DNA from: JAIOSF01 sp047159865
GTDB taxonomy: Bacteria; Campylobacterota; Campylobacteria; Campylobacterales; Arcobacteraceae
Assembly: GCF_047159865.1 (NCBI RefSeq)
Contig: NZ_AP038804.1
Span: forward strand, 1,550,001-1,614,000
Reading direction: 5' to 3'
DNA length: 64,000 nt
The notes beneath the pieces were generated by a model. It had not been told where the DNA came from and did not search any database. It saw nothing but the letters and a program-made list of their open reading frames with translations. Below are positions 9,314-18,863 of this stretch, in pieces (position 1 is the first letter of the stretch; each line of letters starts with the position of its first letter). The position numbers were made by a program, and so were the translations under genes.

Positions 9314-10330
9314 ATGAAAAAAAGTTTAGTACTATTGTATCTTTTATTTTGTGTTGTAGGTGGTTTGACACAAGCCCAAGCAGCACAAGGGAAGTTTACA
9401 GGTGGCTCAGCACACTCTATGCCTGAGTGGTTTAAACAAAGTTTTATGGACATCAATGAAGATGTTGAAGAAGCAACAGAAGAAAATAAACATTTGATGA
9501 TGTTTATGACTTTGAAGTTTTGTCCATATTGTACAAAAATGTTAAATGATAGTTTTGTAACAGGTGCAAAACTCCAACCATATATTCAAAAAAACTTTGA
9601 TGTTGTTGGCGTTGATATTAGAGGAAACAAAGAGGTAACTCTTCCAGATGATACTACGCTTACAGAGATGGAGTATGCAAAGCATCTCAATATTCAAATC
9701 ACTCCTACTATTTTGATATTTGATGAAAATGGTAAAATAGTTGTGAAAGTAAATGGCTATAGATCAGCAGAAAACTTTAAAAATATTTTAGATTTTGCAA
9801 AAAATAAAGAGTATAAAAAAATGACTCTTACTGAATATTTAGCAAAAGTAAAAAATAAAACACTCTACAATTTACAAGAAAATAAAACATTCAAAAAACT
9901 TACAGACCTATCAACTATTGATGGTCCACTAGCTGTTTTATTTGAAGATGGTAGTTGTACGCAGTGTGATTATTTACATAATACTACATTAAAAAACAAA
10001 GATGTAATTAAAGAGATGGCTAAGTATACAGTTGTAAGATACAATGCAGACTCGACCGAAAAAATTATCACTCCAAATGGAAAAGAAACTACTCCTAAAG
10101 CATGGGCTAATGAATTGTTACTTGACTATAGACCAGGTATACTACTTTTCAATGATAAAAAAGAGCAAGCTAGAGTCGATTCTCTTTTATATAGTTTTCA
10201 TTTTAAAGAACTATTTCGATATGTAAGTGCAAAAGAGTATACACACTACAAGTCATATTTAGAGTATCTAAAACCTAGACAAAAAGAACTTTTGGAAAAG
10301 GGAATAGATATAGATATATCTGATAAATAA
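9314..10330 (+). CDS. Periplasmic protein with two thioredoxin-like domains
   Basis: A 338-residue exported protein. A signal peptide (about 1-24, ending AQA) is followed by a first thioredoxin-like domain with C70-PY-C73 and the conserved cis-proline segment ITPT (130-133), then a second domain after about residue 195 with C215-TQ-C218. It is probably a periplasmic thiol-disulfide oxidoreductase of the SoxW/DsbD-gamma-like group. The second domain's cis-proline is less obvious (DYRPGILLF). The gene stands alone after an 87-base gap and ends at a strong bidirectional hairpin. Its electron donor and substrate cannot be told from the sequence. Confidence 0.8.
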   Translation: MKKSLVLLYLLFCVVGGLTQAQAAQGKFTGGSAHSMPEWFKQSFMDINEDVEEATEENKHLMMFMTLKFCPYCTKMLNDSFVTGAKLQPYIQKNFDVVGVDIRGNKEVTLPDDTTLTEMEYAKHLNIQITPTILIFDENGKIVVKVNGYRSAENFKNILDFAKNKEYKKMTLTEYLAKVKNKTLYNLQENKTFKKLTDLSTIDGPLAVLFEDGSCTQCDYLHNTTLKNKDVIKEMAKYTVVRYNADSTEKIITPNGKETTPKAWANELLLDYRPGILLFNDKKEQARVDSLLYSFHFKELFRYVSAKEYTHYKSYLEYLKPRQKELLEKGIDIDISDK

Positions 10331-10353
10331 CATTTATACAATTGTAAAAACAT

Positions 10354-10389
10354 AAAAAAAGGTTGAGATAAAACATCTCAACCTTTTTT
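10354..10389. terminator. Bidirectional intrinsic terminator
   Basis: A perfect stem of more than ten base pairs (AAAAAGGTTGAGA with TCTCAACCTTTTT, seven-base loop) with A and T tracts on both sides lies between two convergent genes, so it can end transcription from either strand. Confidence 0.92.
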
Positions 10390-10406
10390 ATTGATTATTG
10401 TATTTC

Positions 10407-12959
10407 TTATTTAGCTGCTTTATAAACACCTACTGCTTTTCTGTAAGTTCCAATTTCTTCAAAATCAAAGCTACCTATTGTTACAGCTCCCTCTTTATAA
10501 AAACTACCTGTAATAGAACCCATTACAGATTGGTTTTCTCCAGACATAGTGTACACAGAAGAGTTATTGTTTAAAATATCTGAAGAGCCTGTTATTGAGT
10601 GTACAAAGTCCCCATCATTTGCATTGAGGCTTGCTGTTAAATCGCCTGTATCAAAATCAAAAGATAAATTCATAGTTGATATTGTTGGATCAATGAGTGT
10701 TGTGAGATTATTGTTCATATCTGTTATTGTCCCTAGTGCTTGTCCTGCATAGCTTACAACACCAGTATTTGCCAATGATGAGATGTCCTGAACTAAATCT
10801 TGTGCTGCAACCCAAGCAGATGTTATTACATCATTTGATACACCAGCTCCATCTGCATCTATACCCCATAGACCCCAACTAATACCATCATCAACTGTCG
10901 CATCACCTACATTTCCACTATCTAAAGCTATCAACCAACCGTCATCTATATTTGAAGCTTGTGAATTGATTTTCCCACTAAATCCTAGTGTGGCAAAATA
11001 ATCATCTGTGATATATCCAGCATTTTGTCCCAATAAACCATTAAACTGAATATTTATATACTCATTGTTAGTATTTGTGATACTACCACTTATGGTATTT
11101 GTTCTATTTATCGTAAGTTCAATTGTATTTATATCACTATTACCTACTGCAAATCCTTTGAGTGTGGTTTGTCCTGTAGATGTTCTGTTTTCTATATTTG
11201 GCATTTTTAAATTTTCTAAATTACTATTTGTATAGTTAGAAGCAATTTTATATTCTCCATGTGTCATTTGACTTTTGTCACCAGCACTGTCTTGAACAAA
11301 AATTGTTCCACCCCATCCTTGATGTTCTGATCCGAAAATTTTCATATCGCTATTTGTAGAGGTGAGTTTTTCACTAAAGTCATTTTTAGTTTCATAAAAA
11401 TTAAAATCTAAATCAGCTGTACCATCTATATTGTTTTTAGAAATTTTACCTATCCCTATATAAAGACCACCGTTGTATATCTCATAACTTAATAAGTTTT
11501 TATTTTTCCAGTTTATTGCTGTAGGGGCAAGAAAAACTTGGTCACTTTCATACGATGAATCTGCTATCTCAGGGTCGATATACAAGTCTATACCATCTGT
11601 TGGAAGTTCATCAAATACTGAAGCGATCCCCATAACACTTTTTTGTCTAAATTCGTAATCAACATTTATCTCATCATAACTTTTAGAATAGATAAAAAAC
11701 TCTTGTAAACTATCTACATATATATTTTCATTTAATGTTACTTCATCTCCTGCAAGACTAGTGTAGATAGGATTGGAATAAGTATAGATACGAGAAAATC
11801 CATTGTAAGTATTTGTAGAAGAAGTTAGTTCAAAACTCGGAATAGTTTTTATTGTACTCGAAGGATTATTTTTTCTAGTTCCATCAGGGTTAAAAGAATA
11901 GAGTTTTATCTTTGCACTATAGAAACCATTTTCCATTTTTGCAAAAGAGTATGAAATACCATTTTGGTTTTCTATTGCACCATAGTATGCCTCACCGTTA
12001 TTTGGATTGATCGTTAATCCTTGATTATTACGGTAGCTACTCGAACCCCAAACTTTATAGTTTTTAGTTGTAGTGTCAGGATTAGGTGTGTTTCCTCCAG
12101 TATTATCTGGATTGTTAGGGTCAGGTGTGTTGCCATCAGTATTGTCAGGATCAGGTGTATCTATGCCAGAATTTGTACTATCTGAATCTGCATTTTTTAA
12201 AGTTTCATCTTGTTTTTTACTATCTTCTTTTGAGTTTTTTGCATCTTTTGCTGTTCCTACAGCTTCTGATAGTGCATTTGGTACGGCTATACTTGGTTTT
12301 GAAGCTGGAGCTTTTGTAGGTGCTGTACCTTGACCCTCTCCTGAGTCTTGTTGATTTTTATCTGCACCAGAACTTTGCTCTAGTTTTTTTGCTTTAGCTG
12401 GTGGAATAGTTGCTGGTGGAGTAGGTGCTTTTCCTATTTCAACAGAAGTGAGTTGACCCGCAAGTACTTCTACTATACCATCAGGAGTTTCTACAACAAT
12501 AGCACCCGATGTACACGCAATTGTGTCAGGTTTTCCATCTGCAATCTCACCAAAAAATACAGTTCCACGAATCCCTATCGATGCTGATTTTGTTTTGAGT
12601 TTAAATTTTGAAGGGTTTATTTTACCTATTCTTCCAGTAATAGATTTAAATACCCCTTTTGCAACTTTAAAAGATGCTTTTGTTTTAGCTGGTTTTTGCT
12701 CATCGAAAAAATATTCTTCTACATCAAAAGTAGAATTTTTCCCTAAAGATATGATAGTCTTATCTGTAAAAACAATTTGTGCTCTAGCATTTTTTGCTGT
12801 AGAAATAAGATCTTTTTCATTGATGATAGTTCCAATTTTTGCTACTATATTTTTTGAATCTCTTGTAAGTGAAACATCACCACTCAATGCGGTGATTTTA
12901 CCTACATTTCCAAAAAGTGTCGATACAAAAAGTAGTAAACTTAGTAATATAATTTTCAT
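10407..12959 (-). CDS. FecR-domain surface protein with Slam-cargo-like C-terminal barrel
   Basis: An 850-residue exported protein. A Sec signal peptide (about 1-17, no lipobox Cys) is followed by a FecR-type domain (about 50-150, with the GIRGTVFF motif), a low-complexity linker (about 178-298) ending in a Pro/Asp/Asn/Gly repeat, then a long beta-rich region. The last 120 or so residues alternate short strands and glycine turns and end GSFYKEG...GTYRKAVGVYKAAK. That resembles the eight-stranded C-terminal barrel of TbpB-like proteins (GxFFGP...AVGVFGAKK type), the known recognition domain of Slam/type XI cargo. It lies 14 bases after the TPR-barrel gene with an AAAGGAT ribosome site. The FecR domain is extracytoplasmic here and no sigma factor is nearby, so anti-sigma function is unlikely. 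The cargo assignment is inference. Confidence 0.72.
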   Translation of the reverse strand: MKIILLSLLLFVSTLFGNVGKITALSGDVSLTRDSKNIVAKIGTIINEKDLISTAKNARAQIVFTDKTIISLGKNSTFDVEEYFFDEQKPAKTKASFKVAKGVFKSITGRIGKINPSKFKLKTKSASIGIRGTVFFGEIADGKPDTIACTSGAIVVETPDGIVEVLAGQLTSVEIGKAPTPPATIPPAKAKKLEQSSGADKNQQDSGEGQGTAPTKAPASKPSIAVPNALSEAVGTAKDAKNSKEDSKKQDETLKNADSDSTNSGIDTPDPDNTDGNTPDPNNPDNTGGNTPNPDTTTKNYKVWGSSSYRNNQGLTINPNNGEAYYGAIENQNGISYSFAKMENGFYSAKIKLYSFNPDGTRKNNPSSTIKTIPSFELTSSTNTYNGFSRIYTYSNPIYTSLAGDEVTLNENIYVDSLQEFFIYSKSYDEINVDYEFRQKSVMGIASVFDELPTDGIDLYIDPEIADSSYESDQVFLAPTAINWKNKNLLSYEIYNGGLYIGIGKISKNNIDGTADLDFNFYETKNDFSEKLTSTNSDMKIFGSEHQGWGGTIFVQDSAGDKSQMTHGEYKIASNYTNSNLENLKMPNIENRTSTGQTTLKGFAVGNSDINTIELTINRTNTISGSITNTNNEYINIQFNGLLGQNAGYITDDYFATLGFSGKINSQASNIDDGWLIALDSGNVGDATVDDGISWGLWGIDADGAGVSNDVITSAWVAAQDLVQDISSLANTGVVSYAGQALGTITDMNNNLTTLIDPTISTMNLSFDFDTGDLTASLNANDGDFVHSITGSSDILNNNSSVYTMSGENQSVMGSITGSFYKEGAVTIGSFDFEEIGTYRKAVGVYKAAK
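12072..12158 (-). repeat. Degenerate Pro-Asp-Asn-Gly repeat in the FecR-protein linker
   Basis: About 29 codons (residues 268-296) repeat variations of TPDPDNTDGN about three times. At DNA level this is an imperfect tandem repeat with a unit near 30 bases. It looks like a flexible spacer between the FecR domain and the beta-rich region and could vary in copy number between strains. Confidence 0.7.
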
Positions 12960-12973
12960 CTTTTATCCTTTCT

Positions 12974-14293
12974 TTAAAATAGTATAGTGTAGTTTAGGTT
13001 TACACTTTGTTTTTTGTATAAATAGTTTTCATCGTTTGTTTTATTGTTCACATTTATATACTCTAAAGCTATCATCTGTTTTTTGTCCAAAGTATAACTT
13101 AGTTTTGATGTAAAAGTTTTTTTATGATCTTTTCTTAGTTCTGGTGCAAATGAAAGTTTTTCTTTATAATGATATATTTCAGTTTGATATCCTATTGTAA
13201 AGTCATAGTCTTTTAGAAAGTTTTTATTGAAAGATATTTTGTATTTTGTGGTGTCTTTACTGATATTTGCATTTAAGTTATCTTGTTCCATATCTCTTTT
13301 TTCTGTTATATGTGAAGTTGTTAAGATAATTTTATCTTTTTTATTTTCAAAGCTTTTAGTGTATTGTAGTGCTAGTTCTGCTGTGTGTGAGTTTTTAATC
13401 TGATCATCTACATCTGAAAATTTTTTCTTTTTAAATTTCATATCAAATTGCAGTGTATTTTGTTTGTTGATTTTATATTGAAGTTTATCACTTACTCCAT
13501 ATATATACAAGAGTTGACTTCCCCCATACCAAATATGATCATAAGTTAAAGACATAAGATTTTTGATCTTTTTATTACTTCTTGCTACCCCTGTTGTAAA
13601 TGAAGCTAATTGTATGTTACTATCTTTGTATCGGCTTTGTTCTTGCATGTATCCTATAGCTGTTGTTTCCCATGTAAGAGTATTGTCTTTTTTATTTGGT
13701 ACTATGAGGTTTCCTACTAAAATTGCTTTGAAGTTTGTATCGTGCTTAGGTGTTGGACTATTTGAAGATACATCATCTATATTGTTATCAACATTATCAT
13801 CCCATCCAAAACCAAAAATTGCTACTTTGTTAAGTACATAGGTTTTTTCTTTATCTTCAATAGCTGCTATAAATTTTTTGACATTTGCTCTAACAGCTGG
13901 AGGAATAGGAGATATTAAAACAGCTTCAAACTCTTTTTTTGCTTGTTTGTAAGATTTCATCATAAAAAGTGTTCTTGCTAGTTCAAGTCTTACTCTATGA
14001 TTTGTAGGATTGGAAATCAAAATTCTATCATACGCTGTAAAAGCAAATTCGTAGTTTTTGAGTTCAAAAGCAGTTCTAGCATAATAAAAATTTATTTTTT
14101 CATTTTGGGGATATTTGTTGACAAGTGTATCAAATAATGGTAGTGCTTTTTGGTAGTTTTTTTGTGTAAATAGTAGATATGCTTCGTTGTATTCTTGTGA
14201 TTTGGTTACTGTATTTTGCGATAAGTCAGCTTGTGCATAAGCAAAATTCATACCAAATATACAAGTACAAAGTAGTGGAAGGGTTCTTTTCAC
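12974..14293 (-). CDS. TPR plus beta-barrel outer-membrane protein, Slam/DUF560-like
   Basis: A 439-residue protein starting at GTG 14293 (AAAGGAAAA ribosome site). A signal peptide (about 1-20, ending AYA) precedes three to four tetratricopeptide repeats (about 33-145). After a short linker comes the phrase FGFGWDDNVDNN, typical of the start of the DUF560 surface lipoprotein assembly modifier domain, then about 260 residues of amphipathic strands ending in a C-terminal Phe. Slam proteins (type XI secretion) have exactly this plan, N-terminal TPR and C-terminal barrel, and carry TbpB-like cargo across the outer membrane. The FecR-domain protein downstream is the natural cargo candidate. A general TPR porin is the alternative. 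Confidence 0.72.
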   Translation of the reverse strand: MKRTLPLLCTCIFGMNFAYAQADLSQNTVTKSQEYNEAYLLFTQKNYQKALPLFDTLVNKYPQNEKINFYYARTAFELKNYEFAFTAYDRILISNPTNHRVRLELARTLFMMKSYKQAKKEFEAVLISPIPPAVRANVKKFIAAIEDKEKTYVLNKVAIFGFGWDDNVDNNIDDVSSNSPTPKHDTNFKAILVGNLIVPNKKDNTLTWETTAIGYMQEQSRYKDSNIQLASFTTGVARSNKKIKNLMSLTYDHIWYGGSQLLYIYGVSDKLQYKINKQNTLQFDMKFKKKKFSDVDDQIKNSHTAELALQYTKSFENKKDKIILTTSHITEKRDMEQDNLNANISKDTTKYKISFNKNFLKDYDFTIGYQTEIYHYKEKLSFAPELRKDHKKTFTSKLSYTLDKKQMIALEYINVNNKTNDENYLYKKQSVNLNYTILF

Positions 14294-14447
14294 TCTGTTT
14301 TCCTTTGGTTTTATATTATATTGTTAATTAAGCTTATTATACTTAAAATAAATTTATATTTAAATAAATTATTTACTTATTGATATTAACCAATAATAAA
14401 AACTATACAATAGGTTATGTTGAAACAAAGAAATGATATAATAAAAA

Positions 14448-15218
14448 ATGATAAAAACAATAGATTTTAAAAAATATACATCAATTCATATAGGTTCTAC
14501 ACACGAGGTAAAAGTTATAGAAGAGGTTGGTGAGTATTCTAAATATAAAATTCTAGGAAGAGGAAATAATACTCTTGTTTCAAACACCCCTCCACCATTA
14601 GCAGTTTTAGGTGAAAATTTTGATTATATTAAAGAGGAAAATGGTTTTTTAGTTGTAGGTGCGGCTACGACTAGTGGAAAATTATTGAGATATTGTAAAA
14701 AAAACGATATTGCACATTTTGAACTTTTAGCAAAACTACCAGGAAATCTGGGTGGATTGGTAAAGATGAATGCAGGATTAAAAAAATGGGAAATTTTTAA
14801 TTATTTGCACTCTATCAAGACATATAAAGGTATTGTTTTAAAAGATAATATTGAGTATTCTTACCGTCATACTAAAATAGATGGTATCATCTATGAGGTT
14901 CGATTTTACATCGAAAAGGGATACAATAAAGAGCAACAAAAACTTTTTAACACAATGAGAGATAATCAACCAAATCTACCAAGTGCAGGGAGTTGCTTCA
15001 AAAATCCAAAAGAGTATAGTGCAGGCTATCTTATAGAAAATGTAGGATTAAAAGGCTACAAAATAGGAAATATGTCATTTAGTAGTGAGCATGCGAATTT
15101 TTTAGTGAACTTAAATGGGGGGAGTTTTGAAGAGGCGATGTCACTGATTCAGTTAGCTCAAAAAAAAGTTAAAGAGAAATTTGATATCGAGCTTGAATTA
15201 GAAATAGAGATTGTATAG
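14448..15218 (+). CDS. murB: UDP-N-acetylenolpyruvoylglucosamine reductase (MurB)
   Basis: A 256-residue flavoenzyme that reduces UDP-GlcNAc-enolpyruvate to UDP-MurNAc for peptidoglycan. Seen are the FAD-binding start (TSIHIGSTHEV, then LGRGNNTLVSN), the LPGNLGGLVKMNAG segment and the catalytic region with GSCFKNP. The length is below the roughly 300 residues of many bacteria but fits the short Helicobacter/Campylobacter form. Transcription probably starts in the 154-base gap shared with the divergent TPR-barrel gene. The response regulator gene follows after eight bases, so the three genes may be co-transcribed. Confidence 0.92.
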   Translation: MIKTIDFKKYTSIHIGSTHEVKVIEEVGEYSKYKILGRGNNTLVSNTPPPLAVLGENFDYIKEENGFLVVGAATTSGKLLRYCKKNDIAHFELLAKLPGNLGGLVKMNAGLKKWEIFNYLHSIKTYKGIVLKDNIEYSYRHTKIDGIIYEVRFYIEKGYNKEQQKLFNTMRDNQPNLPSAGSCFKNPKEYSAGYLIENVGLKGYKIGNMSFSSEHANFLVNLNGGSFEEAMSLIQLAQKKVKEKFDIELELEIEIV

Positions 15219-15226
15219 GTGTGTAG

Positions 15227-15883
15227 ATGAAAATTTTAATTATAGAAGATGATGAAAATATATTAGCTGTTTTAAAACGAGGTTTTGAAGAGGAAAATTA
15301 TATTATTGATAGTGCGAGTGATGGTGAAGATGGTGAGTACTTAGCTTTAACAAATAGTTATGATGTTATTTTGATAGACTGGATGATGCCTATTAAAAAT
15401 GGTATAGAAGTGATAGAAACTTTAAGAGAAAAAGATGTTAGAACTCCTATTATTATGCTCACAGCAAAAGATGATATAGATGACAAGGTAAAAGGTTTGA
15501 CTTGTGGTGCGGATGATTATTTGAGTAAGCCATTTAGTTTTAAAGAGTTATTGGCAAGAGTAAATGTTTTGTATCGAAGGACACTCTCTTTAACTTCAAA
15601 TATATTACAAGTAAAAGATATACAAATAGATATAGACAGTAAAAGAATATCACAAAATAATAAAGAGATTATTTTTACACAAAAAGAGTATGAGCTTCTT
15701 TTGTTTCTTATCAAAAATAAAAATACTTTAGTATCAATACCACTTATTGAAGAGCAACTATGGAACAATGAAGAGTATATAAATAGTAATGTAATACAAG
15801 TGACTATATACAATCTTAGAAGAAAACTTGGGAAAGATTTTATCAAAAGTTCACGAGGATTAGGGTACAAAGTTGAATTTTAG
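15227..15883 (+). CDS. OmpR-family response regulator
   Basis: A 218-residue two-component regulator. The receiver domain (1-118) has the acidic pair DD at 8-9, the phospho-acceptor D51 in LIDWMMP, the Thr in MLTAKDD and the Lys in LSKPF. The C-terminal domain (about 125-218) is a winged helix of the Trans_reg_C type, ending with the SSRGLGYKVEF wing. The partner kinase overlaps by 11 bases. The stimulus is unknown. Confidence 0.95.
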   Translation: MKILIIEDDENILAVLKRGFEEENYIIDSASDGEDGEYLALTNSYDVILIDWMMPIKNGIEVIETLREKDVRTPIIMLTAKDDIDDKVKGLTCGADDYLSKPFSFKELLARVNVLYRRTLSLTSNILQVKDIQIDIDSKRISQNNKEIIFTQKEYELLLFLIKNKNTLVSIPLIEEQLWNNEEYINSNVIQVTIYNLRRKLGKDFIKSSRGLGYKVEF

Positions 15884-17222
15884 ATTTAAAAGTATTAAAA
15901 CAAAAATACTTTTTTATTTTGGAAGTAGTACTATTCTTCTTTTGATGATTTTTAATTTTGTTTTATACTATTTTCTAGAGCAAAATACAAAGTTATCTAT
16001 TCAAAATAATCTTTACCATAAAGCTGTGTTTATCAATAATCAAATCTTATCAAATGTGCCTATTTCAGAATTGTTAAAAAATAAAGAGTTAGCATCTTTT
16101 GAAATTGCGATACTCAAAGAGGATAAAGTACAATTTAAAAAAGAGAATACCTTTTTTAAATCCTTGATAAAGTATGTTAAAGAAGACAAATCTTTTTTTG
16201 TATTTAGACGAGATGGTAAGCTTGATGGTTTATATATTTTTAGAATAAATGAACCTTATAAAGGAGCAATCTTATTTTATGAAAGAGGATTTGATGATCA
16301 AATCAGTTCTAAACTTGATGAGATAAAAGAGATACTCTTTTTTTTAGAACCTATTTTATTGTTGCTACTGATGTTTTTAGCGAGTAAAATAGCAGATAAA
16401 ATACTCCAATCAATCAATAAAATCACCAAAACAGCAAATAGAATTTATGTGACAGATTTTGCATCAGAGATACCACAACCTAAATATGATGATGAGATAA
16501 AAGATTTAGTAGATTCTTTTAATCTAATGATCAAAAGACTAAAAGATGGTGTACAAATTTTAGAGCAGTTTAATAGTGATGTTTCTCATGAGTTAAAAAC
16601 ACCACTGACGGTCATACGAAGTGAAATAGAGATAACGCTTAATAAAAATAGAGAACAATCATATTATGAGAAGAGCCTCAAAACAATTGAAAATGAAACA
16701 AATCAAATACAATCTATTGTAGATAATCTTTTACTTCTTACCAAATACACAAAAGAAAATGTAAAACAAACTTTTCAAGAAGTTTGTCTTGATGCTATAC
16801 TATTAAGTACCATTGAAAAATTTCATACACAACTTAAAAATAGAGAGATACATTTAAATATTAAAGAATTTGAAGCTATTTGTGTAAAAGCAAACCCAAT
16901 TTTGATACAAACTATTTTCTCAAACCTGATTGATAATGCTATTAAATATTCCCAAGCCAATACAGAAATCGATATTTTTCTTTATCAAGATACTCATATT
17001 AACTTTATTATAAAAGATCAAGGTATAGGGATGGAAAAAGAATATTTAGATAAAGTTCAAAATAGATTTTATAGAATTGATGAATCACGAAACAAAAAAA
17101 TCAAAGGCTTTGGTTTGGGATTGAGTATTGTTAAGAATAGTATTGAGTTACATAATGGTGAGTTACAAATAGAATCAGAAAATAAGAAAGGTACAATCGT
17201 TAAAGTAGTTTTACCAAAATAA
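15873..17222 (+). CDS. Sensor histidine kinase
   Basis: A 449-residue membrane kinase. Two transmembrane helices (about 11-33 and 154-172) bracket a short periplasmic domain of about 120 residues. A HAMP region (about 173-228) leads to the dimerisation domain with phospho-acceptor H239 in SDVSHELKTPL, and an HATPase_c domain carries the N box (NLIDNAIKYS), G1 box (DQGIGM), F box (FYRID) and G2 box (GFGLGLSIV). All catalytic motifs are intact. It starts within the response regulator gene, so the pair acts as one system. Confidence 0.95.
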   Translation: MNFRFKSIKTKILFYFGSSTILLLMIFNFVLYYFLEQNTKLSIQNNLYHKAVFINNQILSNVPISELLKNKELASFEIAILKEDKVQFKKENTFFKSLIKYVKEDKSFFVFRRDGKLDGLYIFRINEPYKGAILFYERGFDDQISSKLDEIKEILFFLEPILLLLLMFLASKIADKILQSINKITKTANRIYVTDFASEIPQPKYDDEIKDLVDSFNLMIKRLKDGVQILEQFNSDVSHELKTPLTVIRSEIEITLNKNREQSYYEKSLKTIENETNQIQSIVDNLLLLTKYTKENVKQTFQEVCLDAILLSTIEKFHTQLKNREIHLNIKEFEAICVKANPILIQTIFSNLIDNAIKYSQANTEIDIFLYQDTHINFIIKDQGIGMEKEYLDKVQNRFYRIDESRNKKIKGFGLGLSIVKNSIELHNGELQIESENKKGTIVKVVLPK

Positions 17223-17302
17223 AATCATTACAAAATGCAATGAAATAAATAAATTTACATTTTTTATAATACAATTCATTATTATACTTAAAAGGAATAA
17301 AA

Positions 17303-18799
17303 ATGAAAATGTTAAAATGTGCTTCCTTAGATGGAATTGAAGCTGTAAGTATTGCTGTAGAATCAACATTTACAAAAGGGCTACCGAACTTTAGTATAGG
17401 CGGTATGGCAAATACAGCAATACAAGAATCAAAAGATAGAATAAAATCTGCACTTCTAACAAATGAGTTCAAATTTCCACCCAAACGGATTACAATTAAT
17501 CTTTCCCCATCAGAAATTGCAAAAAAAGGTAGTCAAGTCGACCTCTCCATTGCATTACTTATAGCATTGCAAGAAACAGAACTTAATCTTGATGATTTTT
17601 ATGTATTTGGAGAACTTGGGCTTGATGGAAGTTTAAAAGATACAAAGTCTATTTTTGTATTAATTTTATCTTTAGTACGCCAAGGAGTTATTAAAAATGT
17701 GCTTATACCTAAAGAATCTATATCAAAGATATCAACGATTCCAAATGTTAATATTTATGCGGTAGAGAATTTAAATCAAGCGATAGATTTTTTTCACAAA
17801 GAAGATAAGTCAAGTTATAAAGTTGAAAATAAAATGTTTGAATATGAAAACATAAATATCAATGGTGAGAAATTTTATTTTACAAAAAAATACTTAAGTA
17901 ACTTTAACGAAGTAAAAGGTCAGAAGTTAGCTAAAAAAGCAGCACTGATTAGTGCAGCTGGAAATCATAATATAATCTTTGAGGGAAGCCCTGGTTGTGG
18001 AAAAAGTATGATAGCAAAAAGATTACAAGATATAGCAACCCCTATGAATCTTGAAGAGATATTGGATATGGCAAAAATGGAATCACTGCAGCTAAAACAG
18101 CCTAGCTTCAAACCCAAAAGAACATTTATATCACCACATCACAGTTCAACAAAAGCTTCAATTGTAGGAGGCACCCAAATAGGGGAGGTTGCTTTGTCAA
18201 ATCATGGGATTTTATTTTTTGATGAACTTCCACACTATGCTAAAACTGTTTTAGAAGCGATGAGAGAGCCACTTGAAGATAATGAGATCTCTATTTCAAG
18301 AGTTAATTCAAAGGTAAAGTACCCTACAAAATTTCTCTTTGTTTGTGCGATGAATCCTTGCCCATGTGGGAATTTATTAGCGCAATCTAAAGAGTGTAGG
18401 TGTACTTCGCTAGAAATCCAAAGATATAAAAATAAAATATCAGATCCTTTTTTGGATAGAATTGATCTTTATGTAACAATGAACGAAGTAACAAAAGAGG
18501 ATGTTGGTGATGTAACATCACAAGAGATGCATCATAAAGTAATAGAAGCATTTAAACTACAAAAACTTAGAGGACAAAAAGAACTCAATGGTAAACTCAA
18601 CGATATAGATATAAAAAAATATTGCAAACTTACTGGCAATGCACAAAATATTTTAGATATCTCTATTGAAAAATTTGTTTTATCATTTCGAGCGATTAAT
18701 AAAGTATTAAAAGTTGCAAGAACTATTGCAGATTTAGATTATAAAGAGCAAATAGATAGTTCTCATATCATAGAAGCATTAGGGTATCGAAAACGATAA
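17303..18799 (+). CDS. comM: YifB/ComM family Mg-chelatase-like AAA+ ATPase
   Basis: A 498-residue protein with an N-terminal Lon-protease-like ChlI domain (about 20-140), a central AAA+ domain with Walker A GSPGCGKS at 228-235 and Walker B LFFDELPHY, a zinc-like CNPCPCG...CRC cluster and the C-terminal Mg_chelatase_C domain. ComM is a hexameric helicase promoting branch migration during natural transformation, so the gene suggests capacity for DNA uptake recombination. The ribosome site is AAAGGAAT. An imperfect hairpin follows the stop. Confidence 0.9.
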   Translation: MKMLKCASLDGIEAVSIAVESTFTKGLPNFSIGGMANTAIQESKDRIKSALLTNEFKFPPKRITINLSPSEIAKKGSQVDLSIALLIALQETELNLDDFYVFGELGLDGSLKDTKSIFVLILSLVRQGVIKNVLIPKESISKISTIPNVNIYAVENLNQAIDFFHKEDKSSYKVENKMFEYENININGEKFYFTKKYLSNFNEVKGQKLAKKAALISAAGNHNIIFEGSPGCGKSMIAKRLQDIATPMNLEEILDMAKMESLQLKQPSFKPKRTFISPHHSSTKASIVGGTQIGEVALSNHGILFFDELPHYAKTVLEAMREPLEDNEISISRVNSKVKYPTKFLFVCAMNPCPCGNLLAQSKECRCTSLEIQRYKNKISDPFLDRIDLYVTMNEVTKEDVGDVTSQEMHHKVIEAFKLQKLRGQKELNGKLNDIDIKKYCKLTGNAQNILDISIEKFVLSFRAINKVLKVARTIADLDYKEQIDSSHIIEALGYRKR

Positions 18800-18807
18800 A
18801 ATAGACA

Positions 18808-18838
18808 TAAAAAAAGCCCTACCGAAGTAGAGCTTTTT
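18808..18838. terminator. Hairpin terminator between comM and fusA
   Basis: AAAAGCCCTAC pairs with GTAGAGCTTTT around a CGAA loop with one mismatch, flanked by A and T runs. It lies between convergent genes and can serve both. Confidence 0.82.
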
Positions 18839-18863
18839 AAAGAAAGTTAAGAAAGGTTAAATA

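Noticed and set aside
12073..12333. Plus-strand frames opposite the FecR-protein linker
   Set aside because: They are antisense shadows of low-complexity repeat codons and have no ribosome site.
10407..12959. FecR domain as an anti-sigma regulator
   Set aside because: The protein has a cleavable signal peptide and no cytoplasmic part, and no ECF sigma factor or TonB receptor gene lies near it.
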